From: Pseudonocardia oceani
GTDB taxonomy: Bacteria; Actinomycetota; Actinomycetes; Mycobacteriales; Pseudonocardiaceae
Assembly (NCBI RefSeq): GCF_019263585.2
Contig: NZ_JADQDF010000001.1
Span: forward strand, 186,001-250,000
Direction of reading: 5' to 3'
DNA length: 64,000 bases
The position numbers were made by a program, and so were the translations under genes. The notes under the pieces are model-generated. The model had not been told where the DNA came from, did not search any database, and was given only the letters and a program-made list of their open reading frames with translations. This document shows positions 36,090 to 44,462 of the stretch, piece by piece (the stretch's first letter is position 1; each line of letters begins with the position of its first letter).

Positions 36090-36875
36090 TCAGCTCGACA
36101 ACCAGCGATCCGGCGGCAGAACGGGCTGGTCCAGTCGACCGTTCGCGGCCAGAACACGCTCGAACTGCTGCAGGTGACGGACCATCGCCATCGATGCGCG
36201 GTCGGCGTCTCCGGCGGCAACTGCTTCTGCGATCCTCCGGTGAGCGCGGCGTGTCTCCTCCATGTCACGAGCGGAGAGCTGCTCCCCTGGCACATGCCAG
36301 GTCAGCTCCTGTCCGAACGCCGCGATGACCAACCGGATGATGTCGTTGTTGCTGCACACGCCGAGTGCCTCGTGGAACTCGATGGACGGCTCCCATGAAC
36401 CGTTGCGGGGGGACCCGGCGTTCGCGATCGCGAGGAGCCACCCGCGCTGCTCCTCGGTCGCCGTTCGCGCGGCAGAGGCTGCCGCCGCGGGTTCGACGAG
36501 CTGACGGAACTCGGAGAAGGCCCGCATCGTCGTCCCGGACAGCGTCAGCAGCAGGGCTAGCGAGCGGGTGACCTGGCTCAGGTCGGGCTCTGCGACCCTG
36601 ATGCCGCCGTGGGGGCCGCGCCGGATCTCGATCAGTCCATCGGACTCGAGGAGCCTCAACGCCTCGCGGACGGTCCCCCGGCTGAATCCGGTCTCGGCGA
36701 TGAGGGTGGCCTCGGACCGCAAGGGCTCGCCCGGCCGCATCTGGTGTCCGAGGATCTGCCCGCGCAGCCGATCCGCCAGCACATCGGACGCCTTGGGCAG
36801 CTTCGGCTGTCGGCGACCGTACATCGGGGCCTCGCTCGCAGCACCGCTGCTGCCCGATGGAATAACGCCGTCCAC
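36090..36875 (-). CDS. GntR/FadR-subfamily regulator
   Basis: A 261-residue GntR protein. The winged helix (about 28-98) has LADRLRGQILGHQMRPGEPL, the recognition helix FSRGTVREALRLLES and the wing GPHGGIRV. The C-terminal FCD all-helical ligand domain contains the metal-ligand type residues (EFHEAL, and AHRRIAEAVAAGD). The GTG start is five bases after GGAG. FadR-type regulators bind small carboxylates or acyl-CoAs. It is placed between two other regulators, suggesting control of the surrounding acid catabolism genes. Confidence 0.92.
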   Translation of the reverse strand: MDGVIPSGSSGAASEAPMYGRRQPKLPKASDVLADRLRGQILGHQMRPGEPLRSEATLIAETGFSRGTVREALRLLESDGLIEIRRGPHGGIRVAEPDLSQVTRSLALLLTLSGTTMRAFSEFRQLVEPAAAASAARTATEEQRGWLLAIANAGSPRNGSWEPSIEFHEALGVCSNNDIIRLVIAAFGQELTWHVPGEQLSARDMEETRRAHRRIAEAVAAGDADRASMAMVRHLQQFERVLAANGRLDQPVLPPDRWLSS

Positions 36876-36987
36876 GCTGACTCCGTCCCTGCCGTCCGAG
36901 TGGACAGGACCGCACCAGTAGGAACACAGCGCACATCCTGTAACCGGCCACAGCCTAAGGAATGGACTCCCCGGTTGTGCGACGGAC

Positions 36988-38727
36988 CTAGCTGAGACCG
37001 ATTCCGGCCGCCTCCAACTTGCGGTACAGCGTCGAGCGGGAGATCCCCAGCAGCGCCGCCGCGGCCTTCTTGTTCCCGGCCGCCTCGCTCATCGCGTCCA
37101 TGATCGCGCTGAGTTCGGCCTGCTCGAACCTGCTCATGCGGCGGCGGTACGCCCGGGCGCGCAGATCGTCGGGGAGGTCACCGAGGTGCACCTCGCTCCC
37201 CCGCGTGACGGTCAGCGCTTGGTCGATCGCGCTGCGCAGGTCACGCGTGTTGCCCGGCCACGGCGTCCGCATGAGCAGCGAGATGACCTCGGGCGCCAGC
37301 CGCCGGGGCGCGGCGAACGATCGGACGAGTGCCGGGATGTCGTTCGTCCGGTTGCGCAGCGGCGGCAGCGCGACCGCAGCGCACCGCTGGTCCTCGTGGC
37401 CGGCCGTCATCGGGAGATGCTGCGTCCCAGCGGTCGCCAGGCAATGCCATCCCTGCCCGCGCGCACCGTGCAACAGCGATGTGACGGTTCGCAGCGCTGC
37501 GGGCGAGACCCCGTCGACGTGCCTCACGACGACGGTGCCCGGCTCGCCGACGAGAACCGACCGCAGACTCGACATCCAGGCCGACGGACCGTCCACCGTC
37601 ATCGATTCGGCGTCGCGCACGACCAGCGGGCCGTCGCCACCGAGATGGCGGTGAACCGCCTCGGCCACCGCCGTCTTGCCGACACCCGGTTCGCCGGAGA
37701 CGACCACGACCCGCTCGCGCGCGCGTGCGGCTATTTCGAGACACGCCCGGAGCCACGCCGGGTCGGTACCGACGAGGCCGGGGAGACCCACCGCCGGCGT
37801 CCGGCCGCCGCCGGTGGGTCCCGACTCGGCGCGGGGCGCCTCCCGGATCTCGACGATCGCGCCGATCTCGTCGCCGCCGTCGCTCATGGATTCGCCGTGC
37901 ATCACCACCATCCGACCGTCCGCCAGCTCCACCTCCGCCTCGGAGGCGTCGGGCGACCGCAGCAGCCGGGTGACCTGCTCCCAGACCAGTGCCTGCTCGG
38001 CACCGTCGAGAAGCTGGGCCGCCCGAGGTGAGCTGATCAGCAGTCGCTCGCTGATCACGAAGAAGTCGTGGCGGACGCGTCGGGAGGCCGCCACGAACCG
38101 GTCGAGCAGCGCCCGTTCCGCCCCCGACTGCTGCGCCCACAGCCGTTGTTCGATCTGCTCCGCCGTCTGCTCGGCGATGTACTCCACGAGTGAGTTGTGG
38201 TGGTCTGCGGCGCAGGTGACGTCGAGCAGGCCGTGCAACCGCCGGTCCACGCTCCGGATCGGGGCGCCGACACAGGTGAACTCGTGGAGGTCCTCCGCGT
38301 AGTGCTCGTGGCCGTCGACCCGCACCGTCCGGCCGAGTTCGAGCGCGGTGCCGACCCCGTTGGTGCCGACGTCGCCCTCCGCGAAGACGAAACCCTCGGC
38401 CGCCGACACGGCGTCGAGACGGCGGAGCAGGTTCGTGTTCGACGACGTGCGGTTGAGGATGCGCGCGGAGGCGTCGGTGAGCAGGAAGGAGATGCCGAGG
38501 TCCCCTAGCCGCTCGTTGACGTGGTCGAGCACGGGCCGGGCCGCACGCACCAGGGGCGCCTCGTGATCGAAGTCCGGGGCGTAGCGTGGCGTCATGGTGT
38601 CCACCGGCACGTCGAGGTAGGAACAGCGACGCCAGGACACGGCGATCTCCGGACGCATCGTGCTAGGAGTGCGGCCCTCGAGGAATGCCTCGCGCTGGTG
38701 GGCCACCGCGTGCTGAAGGATCGTCAT
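36988..38727 (-). CDS. GAF/AAA/Fis transcriptional activator, second copy
   Basis: A 579-residue protein built like the regulator at 33256: AcoR-type GAF domain (DVGTNGVGTALE and DGHEHYAEDLHEF), a reduced AAA module with a good P-loop (GEPGVGKTAVAEAVH) but no GAFTGA, the R-finger-like LPPLRNRTNDIPALV and TPWPGNTRDLRSAI segments, and a C-terminal Fis helix (NKKAAAALLGISRSTLYRKL). The ATG at 38727 lies eight bases after GGAG. Its promoter contains an 11-base palindrome, so it is probably autoregulated. It may control the ligase-SDR-monooxygenase operon that points towards it. Confidence 0.88.
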   Translation of the reverse strand: MTILQHAVAHQREAFLEGRTPSTMRPEIAVSWRRCSYLDVPVDTMTPRYAPDFDHEAPLVRAARPVLDHVNERLGDLGISFLLTDASARILNRTSSNTNLLRRLDAVSAAEGFVFAEGDVGTNGVGTALELGRTVRVDGHEHYAEDLHEFTCVGAPIRSVDRRLHGLLDVTCAADHHNSLVEYIAEQTAEQIEQRLWAQQSGAERALLDRFVAASRRVRHDFFVISERLLISSPRAAQLLDGAEQALVWEQVTRLLRSPDASEAEVELADGRMVVMHGESMSDGGDEIGAIVEIREAPRAESGPTGGGRTPAVGLPGLVGTDPAWLRACLEIAARARERVVVVSGEPGVGKTAVAEAVHRHLGGDGPLVVRDAESMTVDGPSAWMSSLRSVLVGEPGTVVVRHVDGVSPAALRTVTSLLHGARGQGWHCLATAGTQHLPMTAGHEDQRCAAVALPPLRNRTNDIPALVRSFAAPRRLAPEVISLLMRTPWPGNTRDLRSAIDQALTVTRGSEVHLGDLPDDLRARAYRRRMSRFEQAELSAIMDAMSEAAGNKKAAAALLGISRSTLYRKLEAAGIGLS

Positions 38728-38789
38728 CGACCACTCTCCGCGTCCATAGGGCGTCCGGCGGGCGTGCGTCACCGGTGCTGCGCGGGAAG

Positions 38790-38795
38790 ATTATA
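38790..38795 (-). promoter_or_regulatory. -10 box TATAAT of the second activator gene
   Basis: A perfect TATAAT on the minus strand, 63 bases before the ATG at 38727 and with a palindrome covering the -35 region. No TTGACA is present at the right spacing, as expected for an activator-dependent promoter. Confidence 0.5.
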
Positions 38796-38810
38796 CTGAT
38801 TGCGGCCGGA

Positions 38811-38837
38811 ATCCGTGTCCCGTTCTGGGACACGGAT
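38811..38837. promoter_or_regulatory. 11-base palindrome: operator or terminator
   Basis: ATCCGTGTCCC and GGGACACGGAT around GTTCT, a perfect 11-base inverted repeat. It lies 13 bases after the lactonase stop and 16 bases before the -10 box of the activator. It could end the lactonase operon or be the autoregulatory site of the activator; it may serve both. Confidence 0.6.
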
Positions 38838-38849
38838 CCCAGCGGACGA

Positions 38850-39638
38850 TCATTCGAAGCAGTTGGGCGCGTGCTTGAACTCCGCCCAGTCCTCGGGATC
38901 GTGGCTGATCCAGATGGTGGCGTCGGCGGAGTCGCGGAGCAGGTTCAGCCGGCGGATCGACCTCAGCGACGCGACCGTGTCGGCGTCATGGGGCATCGGG
39001 GCGATCGTGGTCAGCGCGTCCCGCAGGTGCACCGTGTCGCCGGTGAGGATGAAGTTGCGGCCCGGCAGCCGCACCAGCAGGCTCAGCTCACCGGGGGTGT
39101 GGCCCGGGGTGAACAGGATGACGACGCTCCCGTCGCCGAACACGTCATGGTCGACACCGGGCACCTCGAGCACGTTGCGGCCGCGCAGCGGCTCGAGGTC
39201 GGCCTGCCGGAAGAACCCCGCCCCGGCCGGGTCGGGCCAGAACCCGAACCGCATGTCGCCCTCGCCCACGTAGAACTGGGCGTCCGGGAAGAGGTAGAGC
39301 CCGCCGGCGTGGTCGAAGTGCGTGTGCGAGGCGATCACGTACTTGATGTCGGACAGCTTGTACCCGAGCGCCGTGAGCTGTGCGTCCACCGTCTGTTCCG
39401 GCAGGAAGCTCAGGCCGAGATGCTCGGCCAGCGGCCCGTAGACCCCCTCGGGATCGGTGGCGGCGGCCGGGACCAGCCCCGTGTCGAACAGGACCAGACC
39501 CTTCGGGTGCTCGATCAGGTAGGCGGGCATCGGGATGGTGCACTCGCCGCTCGCTCCGAGCAGCAGCAGCGATTTGTCGACGGTGAAGGTGGGCGAGTCG
39601 AGTGCCCACATGCGCTTGGCCGTTCCGGGTGTTGCCAT
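38850..39638 (-). CDS. Metallo-beta-lactamase-fold lactonase-like hydrolase
   Basis: A 262-residue metallo-hydrolase of the N-acyl homoserine lactonase branch. The metal motif HTHFDH is at 105-110 with later ligands in FTPGHTPGE (His near 190) and the bridging Asp in FILTGDT. ATG preceded by AAGGAG. It is the last gene of the operon that starts with the acyl-CoA ligase. In this context it may hydrolyse a lactone made by the luciferase-like monooxygenase upstream; quorum-signal degradation is an alternative that cannot be excluded. Confidence 0.9.
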   Translation of the reverse strand: MATPGTAKRMWALDSPTFTVDKSLLLLGASGECTIPMPAYLIEHPKGLVLFDTGLVPAAATDPEGVYGPLAEHLGLSFLPEQTVDAQLTALGYKLSDIKYVIASHTHFDHAGGLYLFPDAQFYVGEGDMRFGFWPDPAGAGFFRQADLEPLRGRNVLEVPGVDHDVFGDGSVVILFTPGHTPGELSLLVRLPGRNFILTGDTVHLRDALTTIAPMPHDADTVASLRSIRRLNLLRDSADATIWISHDPEDWAEFKHAPNCFE

Positions 39639-39658
39639 CGGTCGTCTCCTTGCGGTGG

Positions 39659-41056
39659 TCAGGCGGTGACAGTGACGCGGGGCTGCACGTCGAGGTCGAC
39701 GCTGCTCGGCTCGCGCTCGATACGGCCGCACTCACGGTGCAGGACGGGCATGATCTCCTCGGCGAAGTACTGCATCTGCGCCTCGATCTCCTCACCCTGG
39801 AAGCCGGCGGACTCGAACCAGGTGTGGAACATGAAGTCGTCGTAGCCGCACTGCTCCTTGACCTCCATGATCGAGTCGATCACGTACTGCTTGGAGCCGT
39901 GGATGGCGACCTTCTTGTCCCGCAGCAGCTCCGCGGTCACCTTCATGTTCAGGTCGTAGAACGGCTCGTCCGCCTCGGCCAGCACCGCTGCGAACCCGAA
40001 CGGGCCGTAGTAGTCCCACTGCAGCTCCAACGCGCGGGCAGCCCGGTCCATGTCCCCGAGCCCCTTGTCCACGCAGTGGATGTAGCGGCAGGTCACCACG
40101 CCGCGGCGGCGCTCGGCATCCCAGCCGCGCTTGAACTCACCGCGGTTCTGCCGGTCGGGCCAACCGGCCCGCTCGGCCTCCTCGTGGTAGAGGTCGATGT
40201 TCGCCTTCAGCCGGGAGTTGGGCTCGACGATGAAGTACCCGTTGATGCCCCGCTCGGCAGCGAACCGGATGGAACGGGGGCTGGTCAGCGGCTCCCACAT
40301 CTGCGGATAGGGCTTCTGCAGCGGCTGCGGGTAGACCGGGATCTCCAGCAGCTTGGTGGTGGTGGCCTGTACGGGGTTGCCGGCGGAGTACATGTCCGGT
40401 GCCCCGAGCTTGAGCACCTGCTCCAGCGTGCGACCCATGCCCTCCTGGCTGAAGTAGGCGTGGGTCTGCTTGTGGCCCCACTTGGTGTAGGACGGCGGGA
40501 TCGACATGAACTCGCCGTGATGGGACATCGAGTCCTGGGTCCAGGCCTTGATGAGGATGTCGTAGGCCTCCTCGAAGTATGCCCGGTTGCGCTCCTGGTC
40601 CTGGATCGTCGAGCCGTAGGCCCAGCCGAACACCTCGTTCTCGCGCGGCTGGTAGCCGCGGCCGATCCCGAACTCCAGCCGGCCGCCGCTGATCACATCC
40701 AGCATCGCGGCCTGCTCGGCGATCCGGATCGGGTGGTGCCAGGTGACGATGTTGGCGGCCTGGCCGAGCCGGATGTTCTTCGTCCGAGACGCGATGGCCG
40801 CCTCGCCCAGCAGCGGGTTCGGGCTCAGCTCGGCACCCTCGGGCTGGAAGTGGTGCTCGGTCTGGAACCAGTAGTCGAAGCCGAGCTGGTCGGCGAGGAT
40901 GCCCTGGCGCACCTGGTTGACGATGGTGCGCTGGGCCGAGGTGTGCGTCGCGGGCAGGTCACCGTCGTTGACGGCCAACGTGTCCCCGTTGTACTCCACG
41001 TGCTTGACAGGGAGGTCCGAGGCTCCGTTGTGGAACACCCCGATCTCGATCGCCAT
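39659..41056 (-). CDS. Luciferase-like (LLM) flavin monooxygenase
   Basis: A 465-residue TIM-barrel flavin-dependent oxidoreductase of the LLM class: FDYWFQTEHHF (39-ish to 70), SRTKNIRLGQAANIV, WHHPIRIAEQAAMLD, GRLEFGIGRGYQP, and the aromatic WPDR and GRTLEQVLKLG stretches. It should use reduced flavin supplied by a partner reductase, which is not encoded nearby. It is longer than the usual 330-360 residues because of insertions. Start ATG six bases after GGAGG. In the operon with a lactonase and an SDR it is a candidate type II Baeyer-Villiger-like enzyme for a cyclic or terpenoid ketone. Confidence 0.9.
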   Translation of the reverse strand: MAIEIGVFHNGASDLPVKHVEYNGDTLAVNDGDLPATHTSAQRTIVNQVRQGILADQLGFDYWFQTEHHFQPEGAELSPNPLLGEAAIASRTKNIRLGQAANIVTWHHPIRIAEQAAMLDVISGGRLEFGIGRGYQPRENEVFGWAYGSTIQDQERNRAYFEEAYDILIKAWTQDSMSHHGEFMSIPPSYTKWGHKQTHAYFSQEGMGRTLEQVLKLGAPDMYSAGNPVQATTTKLLEIPVYPQPLQKPYPQMWEPLTSPRSIRFAAERGINGYFIVEPNSRLKANIDLYHEEAERAGWPDRQNRGEFKRGWDAERRRGVVTCRYIHCVDKGLGDMDRAARALELQWDYYGPFGFAAVLAEADEPFYDLNMKVTAELLRDKKVAIHGSKQYVIDSIMEVKEQCGYDDFMFHTWFESAGFQGEEIEAQMQYFAEEIMPVLHRECGRIEREPSSVDLDVQPRVTVTA

Positions 41057-41133
41057 CGCTGTCCTCCGTTCTCCGGCCGAAGCCGATAGTGGGTCGTGCA
41101 CTGGTGGACCGCGCGCCTGAGCGCCCGGTCGGG

Positions 41134-41886
41134 TCACTGCGTCGAGTAGCCGCCGTCGATCACCAGCTCCGAACCGGTGACGTAGGACGCCTCGTCCGAG
41201 GCCAGGAAGAGCACCCCGTAGGAGATCTCCTCGGGCCGCGCCATGCGCTGCAGCGGCGTCGCCCCGACGATGATCGGGATGACCTCGGCCGGTACGTCGT
41301 CGGACACCATCGGGGTGTCGACGATCCCGGGGTGGACCGAGTTGACGCGGATGCCCCCACCGGCGAACTCGATGGCCGCGGTCTTGGTGAGCAGCCGGAC
41401 GGCACCCTTGGTGGCCTGGTACGCGGTGGCCCCGCCGCTGCCGATGAGGCCGTAGATCGAGGAGGTGTTGATGATGGAACCGCCGCCCGCCCGGCGCATC
41501 GCCTCGGCCGCGGCCTTCATCCCCAGCCAGACACCGGTCTGGTTGGTCGCGATGATCCGGTCCCAGCTCTCGCGGGTGGTCGCCTCGACGCCGGCCATGT
41601 CGAGGACCCCGGCGTTGTTGACCAGGATGTCGAGGCGGCCGAAGCGCTCCTCGGCCAGTGCCACCGCGGCGTCCCAGCCGTCCTCGTCGCGGACGTCGAA
41701 CACGTGCGCGACGACGTCGTGACCCTTCCCGGTCAGCGTCTCCGCCACGGCCGCGAGCTCGTCGGCGAGGATGTCGCCGATCACGAGTCGCGCGCCCTCG
41801 GAGGCGAGCAGCGCCGCGTGCGCGGCACCCTGGCCCCGTGCCGCGCCGCTGATCAGCGCCACCTTGCCGGCAAGCCTGTCACCCAT
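41134..41886 (-). CDS. Short-chain dehydrogenase (alcohol/ketone)
   Basis: A 250-residue classical SDR. The cofactor motif is GAARGQG (residues 14-20), the acidic residue at the end of strand beta-2 is Asp38 (NAD preference), and the active site is the serine in NTSSIYG, Tyr in AYQATK and its Lys. NNAG is present. The C-terminal SELVIDGGYSTQ ending is typical. In the cluster it is the natural candidate to oxidise the cyclic alcohol to the ketone, as ChnA does in the cyclohexanol pathway, though it could act at other steps. Confidence 0.93.
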   Translation of the reverse strand: MGDRLAGKVALISGAARGQGAAHAALLASEGARLVIGDILADELAAVAETLTGKGHDVVAHVFDVRDEDGWDAAVALAEERFGRLDILVNNAGVLDMAGVEATTRESWDRIIATNQTGVWLGMKAAAEAMRRAGGGSIINTSSIYGLIGSGGATAYQATKGAVRLLTKTAAIEFAGGGIRVNSVHPGIVDTPMVSDDVPAEVIPIIVGATPLQRMARPEEISYGVLFLASDEASYVTGSELVIDGGYSTQ

Positions 41887-41927
41887 GTCGTTCCCCTTCG
41901 GTCGTCGGTCCGATCGGCCGGCCGGGC

Positions 41928-42368
41928 TCACGCGGTGCCGGCGGCGCCCGCCGCGGCGGGCGCCGCGTGGGTGTGTCCGTGCCCTGTCCCGTGGGCGTGT
42001 CCGTGGTCGTGGGACACCGGGTCGGCCACGGGCCCGGCGGTCTCCTTCAGGGAGCGCTCCTGACGTTCGAGCTCCCGGTCGAGGCTGCGGTTGTCCCCCC
42101 TGGCCCTGGCGACCCACGTGCGCGCGGCGTCGGGCGTCATGTGGCAGAGCCCGGGCACGTCGCGGTTGTCCAGGCACAGCGCACGGTCGGACGCGGCCGG
42201 CCTGCGCTCGCTCGGCGGTGCCGCCCGACCGGAGAGCCCCACGGCGGCGAACCGGCGTCTGGCGGGTGCGCGGCAGGCCGGGCACCGCATCGTCGGCGGC
42301 GCCGGGTTGGACACGAAGTGCTCGCTGACGCCGTCGCAGGCCTCGCACCGGTAGTCGACGATGATCAT
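41928..42368 (-). CDS. FmdB-type zinc-ribbon protein with histidine-rich tail
   Basis: A 146-residue protein. The first 35 residues form a zinc ribbon (Cys8, Cys11, Cys29, Cys32) as in FmdB-family putative regulators. The middle is basic. Residues about 119-134 are a run of alternating His with Gly, Asp, Ala and Thr, a likely metal-binding or metal-storage tail. The ATG overlaps the stop of the ligase gene (ATGA). A zinc or nickel chaperone or a cofactor role for the metal enzymes of the operon is possible but unproven. Confidence 0.82.
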   Translation of the reverse strand: MIIVDYRCEACDGVSEHFVSNPAPPTMRCPACRAPARRRFAAVGLSGRAAPPSERRPAASDRALCLDNRDVPGLCHMTPDAARTWVARARGDNRSLDRELERQERSLKETAGPVADPVSHDHGHAHGTGHGHTHAAPAAAGAAGTA

Positions 42369-44011
42369 CTGGACGCCTCCGCTCGGTAGCGCCTGCGGGC
42401 GTCGGCGTCGCCGAACCTGGCCCGCAGGACCTTCTTGTCGAACTTGCCCACGCCGGTCTTCGGGATGGCGTCGACGAACAGGAACTCCTCGGGGATCCAC
42501 CAGCGGGCGAAGTGCTCCGACAGGTGGGCCGTGAGCTCCTCGGAGGTGACCGGTGCGCGGGTCACGACGCAGGCGAGCGGGCGCTCCAGCCACTTGTCGT
42601 GGGGCACGGCGACGACCGAGGCCTCGGCCACCGCCGGGTGCGCCATCAGGGAGTTCTCCAGCTCCACCGAGGAGATCCACTCCCCACCGCTCTTGATCAG
42701 GTCCTTGGACCGGTCGGTGAGCTGCACGTAGCCGTCCGGGTCGATCACGCCGACGTCACCGGTCTTGAACCAGCCCTGCGCGTCGTAGCTGGCCGGGCCG
42801 CGCGGGTCGTCGTAGTAGGCGTTGGCCATCCACGGCGACCGGAGGTGGTACTCGCCGACGGCCTTGCCGTCCCACGGCAGGTCCTCGCCGCCCTCGTCGA
42901 CGAGCCTGACCTCGCACAGCGGCAAGGGCAGACCCTGCTTGCCGCGGACGTCGTAGACCTCGTCCTCGGCGACGTGGTCGTGCTTGCTCTTCAACGCCGT
43001 GAACGTGACCAGCGGCGAGGCCTCGGTCATCCCCCAGCCCTGCGGCACCACGATGCCGTGGGTGTCGGCGAACCACTTCATCAGGCCGCGCGGCGGGGCC
43101 TGACCGCCCAGCCAGAGGACCTCGAGCGAGGAGACGTCGTAATGCGGGTCGTCGCGCTCGAGCAGGTCGCGCATCATCACGCCGATGGTCACCGCGCCGA
43201 CGGCATGGGTGACCTCGTGCCGGTCGATCAGCTCGAGGTAGTGCTTCGGCTCGGGGTGCGGACCGGGCAGCACCAGCGTCGCACCCTGCAGTGCGGCGGC
43301 GAAGGGTATGCCCCAGCTGTTGGCGTGGAACATCGGGCTGATGGCGAGGAAGATCGCCTCCTCGCGCACCCCGATCGAGCCGTGCAGGCACAGGGCCAGG
43401 GTGTGCAGCACCACGCTCCGGTGGCTGTAGAGGACGCCCTTGGGGTCCCCGGTCGTGCCCGACGTGTAGCACATCGCGGACGCGGTGGTCTCGGGGAAGT
43501 CGGGGAACTCCAGCTTCCCGTCCTGGGCGGCGAGCAGCTCCTCGTAGGAGTGGACCGGACTCAGCGTGGTCTCGGGCACCTCGTCGGCGAGCACCACGTA
43601 GGCCTGCACAGCGGGCAGGTCCGGGGCGAGCCGCTCGACCAGCGGGATCTGGTCGGGGTCGATCAGCAGCACCCGGTCGCCACCGTGGTTGATGATGTAG
43701 GCGATCTGCTCGTCGAACAGCCGCAGGTTCACGGTGTGCAGCACGGCACCCATGCACGGCACGCCGAAGTAGGCCTCGTAGTGCCGGTGGGTGTTCCACG
43801 CCAGCGTCCCGACCCGGTCGCCGGGCCGCACACCCAGCGCCGTCAACGCCTGGGCGAGCTTGCGCACCCGCACCGCGTACTCCGCGTAGGTGTAGCCGAA
43901 GTCCTCGCCGTCACCGGTCCGGGAGATGATGCGCTTGTCGCCGAACACCCGTTCCGCGCGCCAGAGCAGCTGCTTCATCAACAGCGGCCGATCCATGATC
44001 AGGCCGTCCAT
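42365..44011 (-). CDS. AMP-forming acyl-CoA ligase
   Basis: A 548-residue ANL-superfamily enzyme that activates a carboxylic acid to its CoA thioester with ATP. The phosphate loop is YTSGTTGDPKG (about 182-192), the adenylate motif GWGMTEASPL follows, and the hinge DRSKDLIKSGGEW and the C-terminal catalytic Lys in TGVGKFDKK are present. The substrate pocket is not predictable. I start at the ATG at 44011 (GGAGG five bases upstream). It begins the operon ligase, zinc-ribbon, SDR, LLM, lactonase. It may convert the hydroxy acid or released side chain to a CoA ester for the acyl-CoA dehydrogenases downstream. Confidence 0.93.
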   Translation of the reverse strand: MDGLIMDRPLLMKQLLWRAERVFGDKRIISRTGDGEDFGYTYAEYAVRVRKLAQALTALGVRPGDRVGTLAWNTHRHYEAYFGVPCMGAVLHTVNLRLFDEQIAYIINHGGDRVLLIDPDQIPLVERLAPDLPAVQAYVVLADEVPETTLSPVHSYEELLAAQDGKLEFPDFPETTASAMCYTSGTTGDPKGVLYSHRSVVLHTLALCLHGSIGVREEAIFLAISPMFHANSWGIPFAAALQGATLVLPGPHPEPKHYLELIDRHEVTHAVGAVTIGVMMRDLLERDDPHYDVSSLEVLWLGGQAPPRGLMKWFADTHGIVVPQGWGMTEASPLVTFTALKSKHDHVAEDEVYDVRGKQGLPLPLCEVRLVDEGGEDLPWDGKAVGEYHLRSPWMANAYYDDPRGPASYDAQGWFKTGDVGVIDPDGYVQLTDRSKDLIKSGGEWISSVELENSLMAHPAVAEASVVAVPHDKWLERPLACVVTRAPVTSEELTAHLSEHFARWWIPEEFLFVDAIPKTGVGKFDKKVLRARFGDADARRRYRAEASR

Positions 44012-44044
44012 ATCCACCTCCGTGCTCGGTCCTTCCACCGGTCG

Positions 44045-44090
44045 ACGCTAGCCACTGGAGGAGGAAGTGGCGTGTGTCACATCGTGACAC
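44045..44090 (-). promoter_or_regulatory. Candidate promoter and operator of the ligase operon
   Basis: A TAGCGT -10-like box (44045-44050, minus strand) with a perfect palindrome GTGTCAC/GTGACAC around ATC at 44074-44090, centred about 44 bases upstream of the expected start. No TTGACA is present. This position fits an activator site. Confidence 0.45.
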
Positions 44091-44432
44091 TCCCGCGGCT
44101 CGACGCACCGACCCGAGACCCCCGGCGTGGACGGGGTCCCGATTCGGCCTGTGGTGGACGTCGGCATGACCCGTTCTGCACCACTCCCCCTGCGAGCAGC
44201 CCACGGCTGTCGACGACCAGGGCGGCCGGACGAGCGGCCGCCCGACAGGGAGGTACCGCGACGTCGGCCACCGCGCCCGCGTGGGCCCCGGCCGAGCCGG
44301 GGTGGGCGCCGCAGGTGTACCTCACGCGTCTCCGAACCCGTCCGGAGGTTCTGGACGCGACCGCGATCGGGTGCCCGCCAGCGGGGTGTCGGTAGTGGAC
44401 GGACGGCCGTGTCGTGGCGCCCGGGAGGAACA
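44091..44432. other. Intergenic region between ligase and ribBA
   Basis: About 340 bp with no gene that I can support; frames on both strands lack family features or ribosome sites. Confidence 0.4.
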
Positions 44433-44458
44433 GGAGGATCCTCGCCGGAGGATCCTCC
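44433..44458 (-). terminator. Terminator of ribBA
   Basis: Perfect 11-base arms (GGAGGATCCTC and its complement) around GCCG, starting five bases beyond the ribBA stop. It lacks a T-run but is very stable. Confidence 0.65.
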
Positions 44459-44462
44459 GCAC

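Noticed and set aside
36988..38727. Sigma-54 dependence of the two AcoR-like regulators
   Set aside because: No GAFTGA loop is present, and no -24/-12 promoter elements were seen near the likely targets.
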